Shown here: positions 17,328 through 26,266 of the stretch, piece by piece | Layout: each line of letters begins with the position of its first letter | Position numbering within the stretch: the stretch's first letter is position 1 | From: Paraherbaspirillum soli | Lineage (GTDB): Bacteria; Pseudomonadota; Gammaproteobacteria; Burkholderiales; Burkholderiaceae_D | Reading direction: 5' to 3' | Assembly (NCBI RefSeq): GCF_042654985.1 | Contig: NZ_JBHSMT010000013.1 | Span: 531,913-595,912, forward strand | Length of the DNA: 64,000 bases | Made by a program: the position numbers and the translations under genes | The notes under the pieces: model-generated | The model's input: only the letters and a program-made list of their open reading frames with translations | Database searches by the model: none | What the model was told of the DNA's origin: nothing

Positions 17328-17881
17328 GGCAGTTGCCAATTGCCGGACAATATTTTCTCCAGCCAGAAGGTCCCGATCACCGTCTTGACGTCGGTAATCT
17401 TCCCTTCCCTGACCCAGGCCAGCACCTCTTCCAACGGCGCTTTGAAGACATCCAGGAATTCGCCTTCATCAAGTTGGCTATCCCCCGCAACCAGGCCGCG
17501 CGCCAGGTAAATTTCCAGATGCTCATCGGCATAGGCAATCGCATTGTGAATCGTGCAGACATGTTGCCAGTCGCTGGCGGTATAGCCGGTTTCTTCCTGC
17601 AGCTCACGTTTGGCACACGCCAAATGATCTTCGCCGGCATCGATTTTACCGGCGGGGAATTCGATGAACACGCGCTCCAGAGGATAACGATATTGCCGCT
17701 CAAGCAGCACCGTGCCGTCTTCAAACACCGGCAAAATCACCACCGCGCCGGGATGCTTGATGTATTCACGCGTCGCAGCCTTACCATTCGGTAACGCAAC
17801 CGTATCGCGCTGCACCTTGAGAAAATGGCCGTCGTAAGCCAAGGCGCTATCGATCTGGGTTTCTTTCAGGTGGCGATCCAT
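17324..17881 (-). CDS. Nudix hydrolase (ADP-ribose pyrophosphatase-like)
   Basis: 185-residue Nudix enzyme. The 23-residue Nudix box runs from GKIDAGEDH through REL to EETGY, with all conserved Gly and Glu positions present. The proline-containing region after the box and overall size fit ADP-sugar diphosphatases. GGAG lies 7 bases before the ATG at 17881. It lies immediately after the complex I operon on the same strand, a common position in Burkholderiales, and is separated from the DUF2818 gene by about 130 bp. Confidence 0.9.
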   Translation of the reverse strand: MDRHLKETQIDSALAYDGHFLKVQRDTVALPNGKAATREYIKHPGAVVILPVFEDGTVLLERQYRYPLERVFIEFPAGKIDAGEDHLACAKRELQEETGYTASDWQHVCTIHNAIAYADEHLEIYLARGLVAGDSQLDEGEFLDVFKAPLEEVLAWVREGKITDVKTVIGTFWLEKILSGNWQLP

Positions 17882-18008
17882 GCGGACACTCCGGGCAAGT
17901 TGTGAAGGGAAGCGATGATGCTGGCGGTCAGGAGAGTTGAATCCTAGCAGCCCGTCGAGTGGCGCTTAAAGAATTCGGATAGGGAGAAAAGCGGTTCAGC
18001 GATAACAA

Positions 18009-18326
18009 TCAGCGATGCTTCTTTTTCAGATAGCGCAACACGTAACCAGGGTAGGCAAACACCAGAAACATGCAGCCGGTAACCGCATAAAATTGCCAGC
18101 CCTGAGCAAAGGCATTGCCGATCTTCGATTCCAGGGCATAGCCAATCGCACCGACTATTGCGTACATGACCAACAATTCCAGCAAGCGCAACCAGATCGG
18201 CTTTGTCGCTGCCTGTTCGCCTGACTTGAGGGGAATCAAGGCAAACAGGCGTTCGTTAAGGAAAGGCAAGTTGGCGGCGAACAGCGCCAACAGGATCACA
18301 AACAAACTGGAAAATGAGACGTTCAC
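18009..18326 (-). CDS. DUF2818 family membrane protein
   Basis: 105-residue protein with about three hydrophobic segments. It begins with a GTG codon 4 bp after the nuoN stop. Proteins of this family are regularly encoded downstream of nuoN in Burkholderiales, so a link with complex I assembly or the membrane arm is plausible; no function is established that I know of. The stretch VLRYLKKKHR gives a basic C-terminus. Confidence 0.8.
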   Translation of the reverse strand: MNVSFSSLFVILLALFAANLPFLNERLFALIPLKSGEQAATKPIWLRLLELLVMYAIVGAIGYALESKIGNAFAQGWQFYAVTGCMFLVFAYPGYVLRYLKKKHR

Positions 18327-18330
18327 CAGA

Positions 18331-19836
18331 TTAGGAAACTACTCGGGCCAGGAACGAGGTCATGGTGCGGACGATCGCCGCCGCAGTTGCATTCATCAGC
18401 AAGCCAGGCCACAGACCCAATACCAATACCGCCAATCCATTCAAGCTAAGCAGGACGCGCACATCGGCATGCGCCACGATCTTGGCGCTATCTTGCGGCT
18501 CGTCGAAATACATCAGCTTGATAACGCGCAAGTAATAATATGCGCCGATCAATGAGAACAGCACCGCGACCACCGCCAGCCAGATTTGATGGCTGCCGAG
18601 CACCGCCTGCAACACCGACAATTTGGCGTAAAAGCCCATCAGCGGTGGAATCCCTGCCAGCGACAGCATCAGGACCAGCATCACGCCCGCGAACCATGGG
18701 CTGCGTTGATTCAAGCCCTTGAAGTCTTCCAGGTTTTCCGCCTCGAAGCCGGAGCGTGCCAGCAGCATGATGACGCCGAAAGTGCCCAATGTCGTCATGA
18801 CATAGGTGATCGAATAAAACATGGCGGAGCTATAGGCATTGGCTGCCGAGTACAGATTGCCGTCGACGACGCCGGCCAGCAAGCCGAGCAGCATGAAGCC
18901 CATATGCGAAATGGTCGAGTACGCCAGCATCCGCTTGATATTGGTTTGTGCAATCGCGGTGATGTTACCGATCGCCATCGACAGCACTGCCAACACCGTC
19001 AACATTTGTTGCCAGTCGAACGCCAGCGGCAACAAGCCCTCGATCAGCAAGCGGAAGCAGATGGCAAAGGCAGCCAGCTTAGGCGCGCCGCCAAGCAACA
19101 AGGTGACGGAAGTCGGTGCGCCCTGGTAGACGTCGGGAATCCACATATGAAATGGCACCACGCCTAATTTGAACGCCAGACCGGCAACCACGAATACCAC
19201 GCCGAACACCAGTACCGTCGGATTGACGCCGCCGGATGCCGCTACGCGAGTTACTTCAATCAGATCGAGCGAACCGGTCGCGCCATACAACATCGACATG
19301 CCGTACAACAGGAAGCCGGACGCCATCGCACCCAAGGCAAAATATTTCATCGCCGCTTCGGTGGCAACCGCGTTGTCGCGACGCAATGCAACCAATGCAT
19401 ACAGCGACAACGACATCAATTCCAGACCGAGGTAGATGCTGAGGAAGTTACTGCCGGAGATCATCACCATCTGACCGAGCAGTGCGAACAGCGCCAGCGC
19501 GTAAAATTCGCCGCCCAGATGCGCGCCCACCATGCCACGCTCGCTGACGTAGCGGCGCGAATAGACCAGGGTCATGCCGACGGCCGCATAAGAAACCAGT
19601 TTCAGCAAATCGCTCAACGGATCCGACACGAACATGTTGTGGAAGGTATAGACGGTTTCTCCGGCGTTGAAAGAACCCAGCGTCAACGCGAAACACACAG
19701 CCAGCACTGCCAGCGACAGATAGTAAGTGATGTGCCGTTTGGCATCCGCAACGAACATATCGATCAGCAAGACGGCGGAGGTCGCAATCAGCAGAAAGAT
19801 TTCCGGATAAACAGGGATCAGATTCATGTTATTCAT
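18331..19836 (-). CDS. nuoN: NADH-quinone oxidoreductase subunit N
   Basis: 501-residue antiporter-like membrane subunit of complex I, proton-pumping arm. The conserved TM-helix regions with charged residues are seen (LGLELMSLSLYAL, FKLGVVPFHMWIPDVYQGAP, KRMLAYSTISHMGF). Two ATGs lie at the start (residues 1 and 4); the outer one is reported. Last nuo gene, followed 4 bp later by DUF2818. A 62-bp gap separates it from nuoM. Confidence 0.97.
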   Translation of the reverse strand: MNNMNLIPVYPEIFLLIATSAVLLIDMFVADAKRHITYYLSLAVLAVCFALTLGSFNAGETVYTFHNMFVSDPLSDLLKLVSYAAVGMTLVYSRRYVSERGMVGAHLGGEFYALALFALLGQMVMISGSNFLSIYLGLELMSLSLYALVALRRDNAVATEAAMKYFALGAMASGFLLYGMSMLYGATGSLDLIEVTRVAASGGVNPTVLVFGVVFVVAGLAFKLGVVPFHMWIPDVYQGAPTSVTLLLGGAPKLAAFAICFRLLIEGLLPLAFDWQQMLTVLAVLSMAIGNITAIAQTNIKRMLAYSTISHMGFMLLGLLAGVVDGNLYSAANAYSSAMFYSITYVMTTLGTFGVIMLLARSGFEAENLEDFKGLNQRSPWFAGVMLVLMLSLAGIPPLMGFYAKLSVLQAVLGSHQIWLAVVAVLFSLIGAYYYLRVIKLMYFDEPQDSAKIVAHADVRVLLSLNGLAVLVLGLWPGLLMNATAAAIVRTMTSFLARVVS

Positions 19837-19898
19837 TTATTTGCCGCTTATTTTTGTGCACTTGCTTGCTGCCGCATTGCACTCGTGTTCGGTTCAAC

Positions 19899-21389
19899 TC
19901 AATTTAACTTTGTGATGGCAACCTGCTTCAGCAGGTCTGTTACCGACACTTGCATCGCATCGGTGAACGGCGCCGGATACACACCCATCACGATGACTGC
20001 AATCGCTAGCACGCCCAGGATCAGGAACTCACGCTTGTTGAGATCCAGCATTTCCTTGACATGGTGATTAGTGATCTCGCCAAACACCACCCGCTTGACC
20101 AGCCATAAGGAATACGCTGCGCCCAGGATCAATGCGGTGGCAGCCAGCAAGCCGATCCAGAAATTGAACTTGACCGCGCCCAGAATCACCATGAACTCGC
20201 CGACAAAACCGGAAGTCGCCGGCAAGCCGCAATTGGCCAACGAAAACAATACGAACAATGTCGCAAAACGCGGCATCACGTGGACCAGGCCGCCGTACTC
20301 GGCGATCTGACGGGTGTGCAAACGGTCGTACATCACGCCGATGCACAGAAACATCGCGCCGGAGACAAAGCCGTGTGAAATCATTTGCGCGATACCGCCC
20401 TGCACGCCGATGTCATTGAAGATAAAGAAGCCGAGAGTGGCAAAGCCCATATGCGCAATCGACGAATACGCAACCAGTTTCTTCATGTCGGTTTGGACCA
20501 GGGCCACAAAGCCGATGTAAATCACCGCGATCAGCGACAGCGTAATCATGAAGCCTGACAGGTAGTGGCTCGCATCTGGCGTGATCGGCAGCGAGAAGCG
20601 CAGGAAACCGTAACCGCCCAGCTTCAGCATGATCGCCGCCAGCACCACCGAACCGCCGGTTGGCGCTTCGACGTGTGCATCCGGCAACCAGGTATGCACC
20701 GGCCACATCGGCACCTTAACTGCAAACGCAAACAGGAACGCCAGGAAAATCAGGATCTGCGCCGTCATCGTCAGCGGCATCTGATGCCAGCTCTGAATAT
20801 CAAAGCTGCCGCCCGATTCAAAGTACAGGTACAGCAAAGCAACCAGCATCAGCAGCGAGCCCATCAGCGTGTACAGGAAGAACTTGACCGCAGCATAAAC
20901 ACGGTTAGCTCCGCCCCAGACGCCGACGATGATGAACATCGGAATCAGCGTCGCTTCGAAGAACACGTAGAACAACATACCGTCGAGTGCGCAAAAGACG
21001 CCGATCATCAAGCCCGACAGGATCAGGAACGCGCCCATATATTGGGCAACCTTCTTTTCGATGACTTGCCAGGCAGCGATCACCACCAGCACCGTGATCA
21101 GCGCCGTCAATGGGATGAACCACAGCGAAATGCCGTCAATACCCAAAAAGTAATTGATGTTGAAGCGGTCGATCCAGGGTGCTTTTTCGACAAACTGAAA
21201 GCCGTGGGCAGCGTTATCGAAATGCTGCACCAGCGGCAGCGTGGCCGCAAAACTGACCAGCGAGCCAAACAAGGAAAGCCAGCGCACCAAAGTAGGATTA
21301 TCGTCGCGGCCAATTGCCAGGACGAGCACACCGAACGCGACCGGGCACCAGATCGCGAGACTGAGAAGAGGGAAAGTTGACTGCATCAT
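19899..21389 (-). CDS. nuoM: NADH-quinone oxidoreductase subunit M
   Basis: 496-residue antiporter-like subunit. Key features: the glutamate-bearing helix FYVFFEATLIPMFI, the lysine-bearing VKVPMWPVHTWLPDAHVEAP, and KKLVAYSSIAHMGF. Length is normal for the family. It lies 27 bp after nuoL, in the order nuoL-M-N. Confidence 0.97.
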   Translation of the reverse strand: MMQSTFPLLSLAIWCPVAFGVLVLAIGRDDNPTLVRWLSLFGSLVSFAATLPLVQHFDNAAHGFQFVEKAPWIDRFNINYFLGIDGISLWFIPLTALITVLVVIAAWQVIEKKVAQYMGAFLILSGLMIGVFCALDGMLFYVFFEATLIPMFIIVGVWGGANRVYAAVKFFLYTLMGSLLMLVALLYLYFESGGSFDIQSWHQMPLTMTAQILIFLAFLFAFAVKVPMWPVHTWLPDAHVEAPTGGSVVLAAIMLKLGGYGFLRFSLPITPDASHYLSGFMITLSLIAVIYIGFVALVQTDMKKLVAYSSIAHMGFATLGFFIFNDIGVQGGIAQMISHGFVSGAMFLCIGVMYDRLHTRQIAEYGGLVHVMPRFATLFVLFSLANCGLPATSGFVGEFMVILGAVKFNFWIGLLAATALILGAAYSLWLVKRVVFGEITNHHVKEMLDLNKREFLILGVLAIAVIVMGVYPAPFTDAMQVSVTDLLKQVAITKLN

Positions 21390-21416
21390 GGTTGTTATTT
21401 ACTTTGCTTAGCCAAC

Positions 21417-23456
21417 TTACTTGGCAAACGGAGACGGCATGAACCAAACCAGGAAACCCAGCACCCCGACAATCATCACAAACGCATAGTGATAGATATA
21501 TCCGGACTGCCAGAGACGGGTAATTTTCGAGAACCAGCTGACTGCCTTGGCGCTGCCATTGACAATCAAACCATCGATCAGGCTGCGGTCGCCGACGTTC
21601 CACAAGCCGCGGCCCAGCAAACGGGCGCCACCGGCAAAGACCACATCGTTGAATTTATCCATATAGTATTTGTTGTCGAGCAGCGCAAAGATCGGGCTGA
21701 ATTTCTGCTTGATCGCTGCCGGCACGCGTGGATTGACCATATAGAAATAGTACGCAGCCGCCACCCCCGCGATTGCCAGCCACAGCGGCGCCGAACTCAG
21801 CGCATGCACCACCATCGTGACCGGGTCATGGAATTCATTGCGCAATTCTTCCATCGCGTGATGGGCTTCGTTGACCGCAATCACATCGGTGAAAAAGCTG
21901 CCGTACAGCATAGGCTTGATCGCGAAGAAACCGATGACCGCAGAAGGAATCGCCAGCAGAACCAGCGGCAAGGTCACCACCCAAGGCGACTCGTGCGGCT
22001 TTTGCCCTGGCGCCAGGCCGTGATGGCCGTGGTCTTCTTCCACCTCATGATGAGCATCATGGTGATCGTGATGTTTGCCGAACTGCTCTTCGCCATGGAA
22101 CACCATGAAGTACATGCGGAACGAATAGAAGGCCGTGACAAACACGCCTGCCAACACTGCGAAATAAGCAAACCCGGCGCCAAACAGATGGGTAGCATGG
22201 ACCGCTTCGATAATGCTGTCCTTCGAATAAAAACCGGAGAAGAACGGCGTACCGATCAAGGCCAGCGAACCGATCAGCGAAGTGATCCAGGTAATCGGCA
22301 TGTATTTGCGCAGACCGCCCATATTGCGCATGTCTTGATCGTGGTGCATGCCGATGATCACCGAGCCGGCGCCAAGGAACAGCAAGGCTTTGAAGAAAGC
22401 ATGCGTCATCAGGTGGAATACCGCAACCGAATAAGCCGACGCGCCCAGCGCCACGGTCATGTAGCCCAGCTGCGACAATGTGGAATACGCAACCACGCGC
22501 TTGATATCGGTCTGGACGATGCCCAGGAAGCCCATGAACAGCGCGGTGATCGCGCCGATGATCATAATGAACGACAACGCGGTGTCCGACAGCTCAAACA
22601 ACGGCGACATGCGCGACACCATGAAAATACCGGCGGTCACCATGGTCGCAGCGTGGATCAGTGCGGAAATCGGAGTTGGGCCTTCCATCGAATCGGGCAG
22701 CCAGACGTGCAGCGGAAACTGCGCCGATTTACCCATCGCACCGATGAACAGGCAGATACAGGCCACGGTCAGCAGCATCCAGTCGCTGCCAGGCAAGGTC
22801 AATTGGGCCAGCGCACCTTTTTGCGCGAACACTTCGGCGTAATTCATCGAACCCGAATAAGCCAGCAACAAACCGATACCGAGGATGAAGCCGAAGTCGC
22901 CGACACGGTTGACCAGGAAGGCTTTCATGTTGGCGAAAATCGCTGTCGGCCGGGTGTACCAGAAGCCGATCAGCAAATACGAGACCAAGCCCACAGCTTC
23001 CCAACCGAAGAACAATTGCAGGAAGTTGTTGCTCATGACCAGCATCAGCATCGAGAACGTGAACAGCGAGATATATGAGAAGAAGCGGTTGTAGCCCTCA
23101 TCCTCTTGCATGTAGCCGATCGTATAGATATGCACCATCAGCGACACAAAGGTCACCACGCACATCATCATCGCGGTCAGGCTGTCGACCAGAAAGCCGA
23201 TTTCCAGCTTGATGCCGCCGACCGTCATCCAGGTGTACAGGGTGCCGTTAAACGAGGCGCCGTCTAGCACCGCCAGCAAGGTTTGCATGGAGATGATGAA
23301 AGCGACCAGCACGCCGAGGATGGTGACCGTGTGCGAAGTCTTGCGACCGATCAGGTTACCGAAGAATTTGGTACCGAATAAACCTGCGATCGCCGCACCA
23401 GCCAATGGTGCCAGCGGTACAGCAAGAAGTAATTGTGGGTTAAGTTGCCCCGCCAT
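21417..23456 (-). CDS. nuoL: NADH-quinone oxidoreductase subunit L
   Basis: 679-residue distal proton-pumping subunit with the long C-terminal lateral helix of the family. Conserved: FFGWEAVGLVSYLLIGFW, KSAQFPLHVWLPDSMEGPTP, and KRVVAYSTLSQLGYM. A histidine/aspartate-rich loop (KHHDHHDAHHEVEEDHGHHG) lies in the second half, before KPHESPWVV. This loop varies in related bacteria. Gap to nuoK 89 bp. Confidence 0.97.
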   Translation of the reverse strand: MAGQLNPQLLLAVPLAPLAGAAIAGLFGTKFFGNLIGRKTSHTVTILGVLVAFIISMQTLLAVLDGASFNGTLYTWMTVGGIKLEIGFLVDSLTAMMMCVVTFVSLMVHIYTIGYMQEDEGYNRFFSYISLFTFSMLMLVMSNNFLQLFFGWEAVGLVSYLLIGFWYTRPTAIFANMKAFLVNRVGDFGFILGIGLLLAYSGSMNYAEVFAQKGALAQLTLPGSDWMLLTVACICLFIGAMGKSAQFPLHVWLPDSMEGPTPISALIHAATMVTAGIFMVSRMSPLFELSDTALSFIMIIGAITALFMGFLGIVQTDIKRVVAYSTLSQLGYMTVALGASAYSVAVFHLMTHAFFKALLFLGAGSVIIGMHHDQDMRNMGGLRKYMPITWITSLIGSLALIGTPFFSGFYSKDSIIEAVHATHLFGAGFAYFAVLAGVFVTAFYSFRMYFMVFHGEEQFGKHHDHHDAHHEVEEDHGHHGLAPGQKPHESPWVVTLPLVLLAIPSAVIGFFAIKPMLYGSFFTDVIAVNEAHHAMEELRNEFHDPVTMVVHALSSAPLWLAIAGVAAAYYFYMVNPRVPAAIKQKFSPIFALLDNKYYMDKFNDVVFAGGARLLGRGLWNVGDRSLIDGLIVNGSAKAVSWFSKITRLWQSGYIYHYAFVMIVGVLGFLVWFMPSPFAK

Positions 23457-23545
23457 GATGAACCTTATCTTTATCCGTTATTCGTTGTCTACGTTGTTCT
23501 TTACCTGCTTGTTCCAAAGGCATCCGCCTCTGGAATAAGCATCAC

Positions 23546-23854
23546 TTAGCCTTTGAGACTGTCCAGGTCTTCCACATTGATGGTGTCCAGATTACGGAAC
23601 AGCGCCACCAGAATGGCCAGACCGATCGCCGATTCGGCAGCGGCCACGGTCAGGATAAAGAAAACGAAAATCTGTCCAGCTGCATCACCCAGGTAATACG
23701 AAAAGGCGATGAAGTTCATATTGACAGCCAGCAGTATCAATTCAATTGCCATCAGCAAGACGATCAGGTTTTTCCGATTCAGGAAAATGCCGACGATCCC
23801 GATCGCGAACAGGATCGCGCCAAGGATCAGATAATGTGCGAGCGATAATGCCAT
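23546..23854 (-). CDS. nuoK: NADH-quinone oxidoreductase subunit K
   Basis: 102-residue, three-helix membrane subunit. The family pattern with two buried glutamates is visible (LLMAIELILLAVN and AAAESAIGLAILV). Exactly the usual length. It follows nuoJ by 12 bp. Confidence 0.97.
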   Translation of the reverse strand: MALSLAHYLILGAILFAIGIVGIFLNRKNLIVLLMAIELILLAVNMNFIAFSYYLGDAAGQIFVFFILTVAAAESAIGLAILVALFRNLDTINVEDLDSLKG

Positions 23855-23866
23855 GATGCGTCCCTC

Positions 23867-24514
23867 TTATTTTTGTTGGGCCGCTGGCGCAGCTGGGTTA
23901 ACCGATGGAACCGACTCGACTTTGGCTTCGGCAGGCATCTTGACAATCCGAACCCGGTCGGTGCTCTTGACCTTGACTGCATCGGACGCGGAGAAATATT
24001 TGGTGTCTTTACGACGACGCAAGGTCAGCGCGACTGCAGCGACGATCGCCACCAGCAAAATCACCGCAGCAATTTCGAATGCATAGACATACTGGGTGTA
24101 GATCAGCTTGCCCAGCTCTTTGGTATTGCCGATGTTGGCCGAAACCGCCGGGATATCTGCATCCGAGCCTTGAAAGCCATGAAATATCACTCCGGCCATT
24201 TCCACCACGATCAGCGTACCGACCGTCGCCGCCAGCGGGAAGTACCCCCAGAAGCCGTCTCGCATCTTGTCCAGATTAATATCCAGCATCATCACCACGA
24301 ACAAGAACAGCACCATCACCGCGCCGACGTAGACCAGCACCAGCACGATCGACAAAAACTCGGCTTTCAGCAGCATCCAGATGCCGGCTGCGGAGAAGAA
24401 CGACAGCACCAGGAACAAGGCGGCATGCACCGAATTGCGTGCTGTGATAACGCGTAATGCGGCGATGACCAGCACCACCGAAAACGCGTAGAACAAGAAT
24501 GTCTTGAATTCCAT
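23867..24514 (-). CDS. nuoJ: NADH-quinone oxidoreductase subunit J
   Basis: 215-residue membrane subunit with five hydrophobic segments; VYVGAVMVLFLFVVMMLDI includes the conserved pi-bulge helix region. The last 50 residues form a soluble charged tail (RRRKDTKYFSASDAVKVKSTDR...), ending in an Ala/Pro stretch, which is typical of betaproteobacterial NuoJ. 175 bp separate it from nuoI, an unusually large gap in this operon that contains an inverted repeat. Confidence 0.96.
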   Translation of the reverse strand: MEFKTFLFYAFSVVLVIAALRVITARNSVHAALFLVLSFFSAAGIWMLLKAEFLSIVLVLVYVGAVMVLFLFVVMMLDINLDKMRDGFWGYFPLAATVGTLIVVEMAGVIFHGFQGSDADIPAVSANIGNTKELGKLIYTQYVYAFEIAAVILLVAIVAAVALTLRRRKDTKYFSASDAVKVKSTDRVRIVKMPAEAKVESVPSVNPAAPAAQQK

Positions 24515-24551
24515 AATGACCTATAACAAATTGTGAAAGTCAGCTATTTGC

Positions 24552-24598
24552 GGGACAGAGTTTAAGAGGCGCCGCCGCGCGCCGAATTACTCTGTCCC
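24552..24598. repeat. GGGACAGAGT inverted repeat between nuoI and nuoJ
   Basis: Arms GGGACAGAGT (24552-24561) and ACTCTGTCCC (24589-24598) are perfectly complementary and enclose a GC-rich core (GGCGCCGCCGCGCGCC) that can fold as well. GGGACAGAGT-type palindromes are a recurrent REP-like motif in proteobacteria. It sits inside the complex I operon, 47 bp after its nuoJ-proximal boundary is passed toward nuoI, so it would be transcribed and could affect mRNA processing. Confidence 0.6.
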
Positions 24599-24689
24599 CA
24601 ACTGACTAAACAAAAACGGCTAAATTGCAAAGAGTCGTTGCAAGGTAGGCATTGGGATCGCATCACCATACCCACCTTATTTACAATAA

Positions 24690-25178
24690 TTAACGGTACG
24701 CAGCATCCGCCGCACGCGCCGCCGCAATCTCAGGCTCGTAGCGGTCACCAACTGCCAGCAACATTTCCTTGGTGTAGTACAGGTCGCCGCGCTTTTCGCC
24801 GTGGTATTCCAGGATATGGGTCTCGACGATCGAGTCGACCGGGCAGGATTCTTCGCAGAACCCGCAGAAAATGCACTTGGTCAGGTCGATGTCGTAGCGT
24901 GTGGTACGACGGGAACCGTCGGCACGCTGTTCCGATTCGATCGTGATTGCCATCGCCGGGCAAACCGCTTCGCACAATTTACAGGCGATGCAGCGTTCTT
25001 CGCCGTTCGGATAGCGACGCAGCGCATGCAAACCGCGAAAGCGCGGCGACATCGGCGTCTTCTCTTCCGGATACAGCACCGTAATCTTGCGTGCAAACAG
25101 GTAGCGGCCGGTCAGCCGCAAACCCTTGAGCAACTCCAGCAGCATCAAGCTACCGAAAAAATCCTTGATCGCGTTCAT
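24690..25178 (-). CDS. nuoI: NADH-quinone oxidoreductase subunit I
   Basis: 162-residue peripheral-arm subunit that carries two [4Fe-4S] clusters (N6a, N6b). Both ferredoxin motifs are complete: CIACKLCEAVCP and CIFCGFCEESCP. An amphipathic N-terminus (FGSLMLLELLKGLRLTGRYLF) contacts the membrane arm. It follows nuoH by 17 bp. Confidence 0.97.
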   Translation of the reverse strand: MNAIKDFFGSLMLLELLKGLRLTGRYLFARKITVLYPEEKTPMSPRFRGLHALRRYPNGEERCIACKLCEAVCPAMAITIESEQRADGSRRTTRYDIDLTKCIFCGFCEESCPVDSIVETHILEYHGEKRGDLYYTKEMLLAVGDRYEPEIAAARAADAAYR

Positions 25179-25195
25179 TTACACTAACCTTCCCA

Positions 25196-26266
25196 TTACT
25201 TCCAGATATTCCATGGACTTTGGATCCATGCAGCGACGATCACCAGGTAGGCGAGCACCAGCGGGATAAATACTTTCCAGCCCAGACGCATGATCTGGTC
25301 GTAGCGATAACGTGGGAACGATGCACGCACCCAGATGAATATCGAGACCATGAAGAACGTCTTGGCGCCGAGCCAGATCCAGCCCGGGACCCAGTCCAGG
25401 AAGGACACCGGCGAGGCCCAGCCACCCAGGAACATCAAGGTTGCCAGGATCGAGATCAAGATCATGTTGGCGTATTCGGCCAGGAAGAACATCGCGAACG
25501 ACATGCCCGAGTATTCGATCATGTGACCGGCCACGATTTCCGACTCGCCTTCAACCACGTCAAATGGATGACGGTTGGTTTCGGCAATACCCGAGATAAA
25601 GTAGATGACGAAAATCGGCAGCAGCGACAACCAGTTCCAGGACAGGAATCCCAGGCCGTGGTCATAGAAGTAGCCCTTGCTTTGCCCCATCACGATATCG
25701 GTCAGGTTCAGGCTGCCGGACACCATCAGCACCACGACCAGCGCGAAGCCCATCGAGATCTCGTAGGAAACCATCTGCGCCGAGGCGCGCATCGCACCGA
25801 GGAATGCATACTTGGAGTTGGAGGCCCAGCCGGCGATGATCACGCCGTAGACTTCCATCGAAGTGATTGCCATCACGAACAACAAGCCGGCATTCACATT
25901 GGCCAGCACCGTTTCCGGACCGAACGGCACCACCGCCCATGCGGCCAGAGCCGGCATGATGGTCATGATAGGTGCGATGAAAAACAGGACTTTGTTGGCA
26001 CGCGCCGGTGTTGTCACTTCTTTCAACAGCAGCTTGAGCGCGTCGGCGATCGGTTGTAACAGCCCGGCCGGACCCACCCGGTTCGGTCCCAGACGGATAT
26101 GCATCCAGCCGATCAGCTTGCGTTCCCAGTAGGTCAGGTAGGCCACGCACAGCAGCAGCGGCACCACCACGATGACGATCTTGACGACGTTCCAGATCAG
26201 CGGCCAGATAGCACCGAAGAAGTCCAGACCAAGCGCATTGATGGTCGCGATGAAATGAGCCATCAT
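25196..26266 (-). CDS. nuoH: NADH-quinone oxidoreductase subunit H
   Basis: 356-residue membrane subunit that shapes the quinone-binding chamber. Family stretches: YWERKLIGWMHIRLGPNRVGP, the glutamate-rich loop NRHPFDVVEGESEIVAG, and FIWVRASFPRYRYDQ. The ATGA overlap with nuoG (4 bp) indicates translational coupling. Confidence 0.97.
   Translation of the reverse strand: MMAHFIATINALGLDFFGAIWPLIWNVVKIVIVVVPLLLCVAYLTYWERKLIGWMHIRLGPNRVGPAGLLQPIADALKLLLKEVTTPARANKVLFFIAPIMTIMPALAAWAVVPFGPETVLANVNAGLLFVMAITSMEVYGVIIAGWASNSKYAFLGAMRASAQMVSYEISMGFALVVVLMVSGSLNLTDIVMGQSKGYFYDHGLGFLSWNWLSLLPIFVIYFISGIAETNRHPFDVVEGESEIVAGHMIEYSGMSFAMFFLAEYANMILISILATLMFLGGWASPVSFLDWVPGWIWLGAKTFFMVSIFIWVRASFPRYRYDQIMRLGWKVFIPLVLAYLVIVAAWIQSPWNIWK

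Noticed and set aside
21489..23078. 529-codon open frame on the plus strand
   Set aside because: Antisense to nuoL; charged, low-complexity product.
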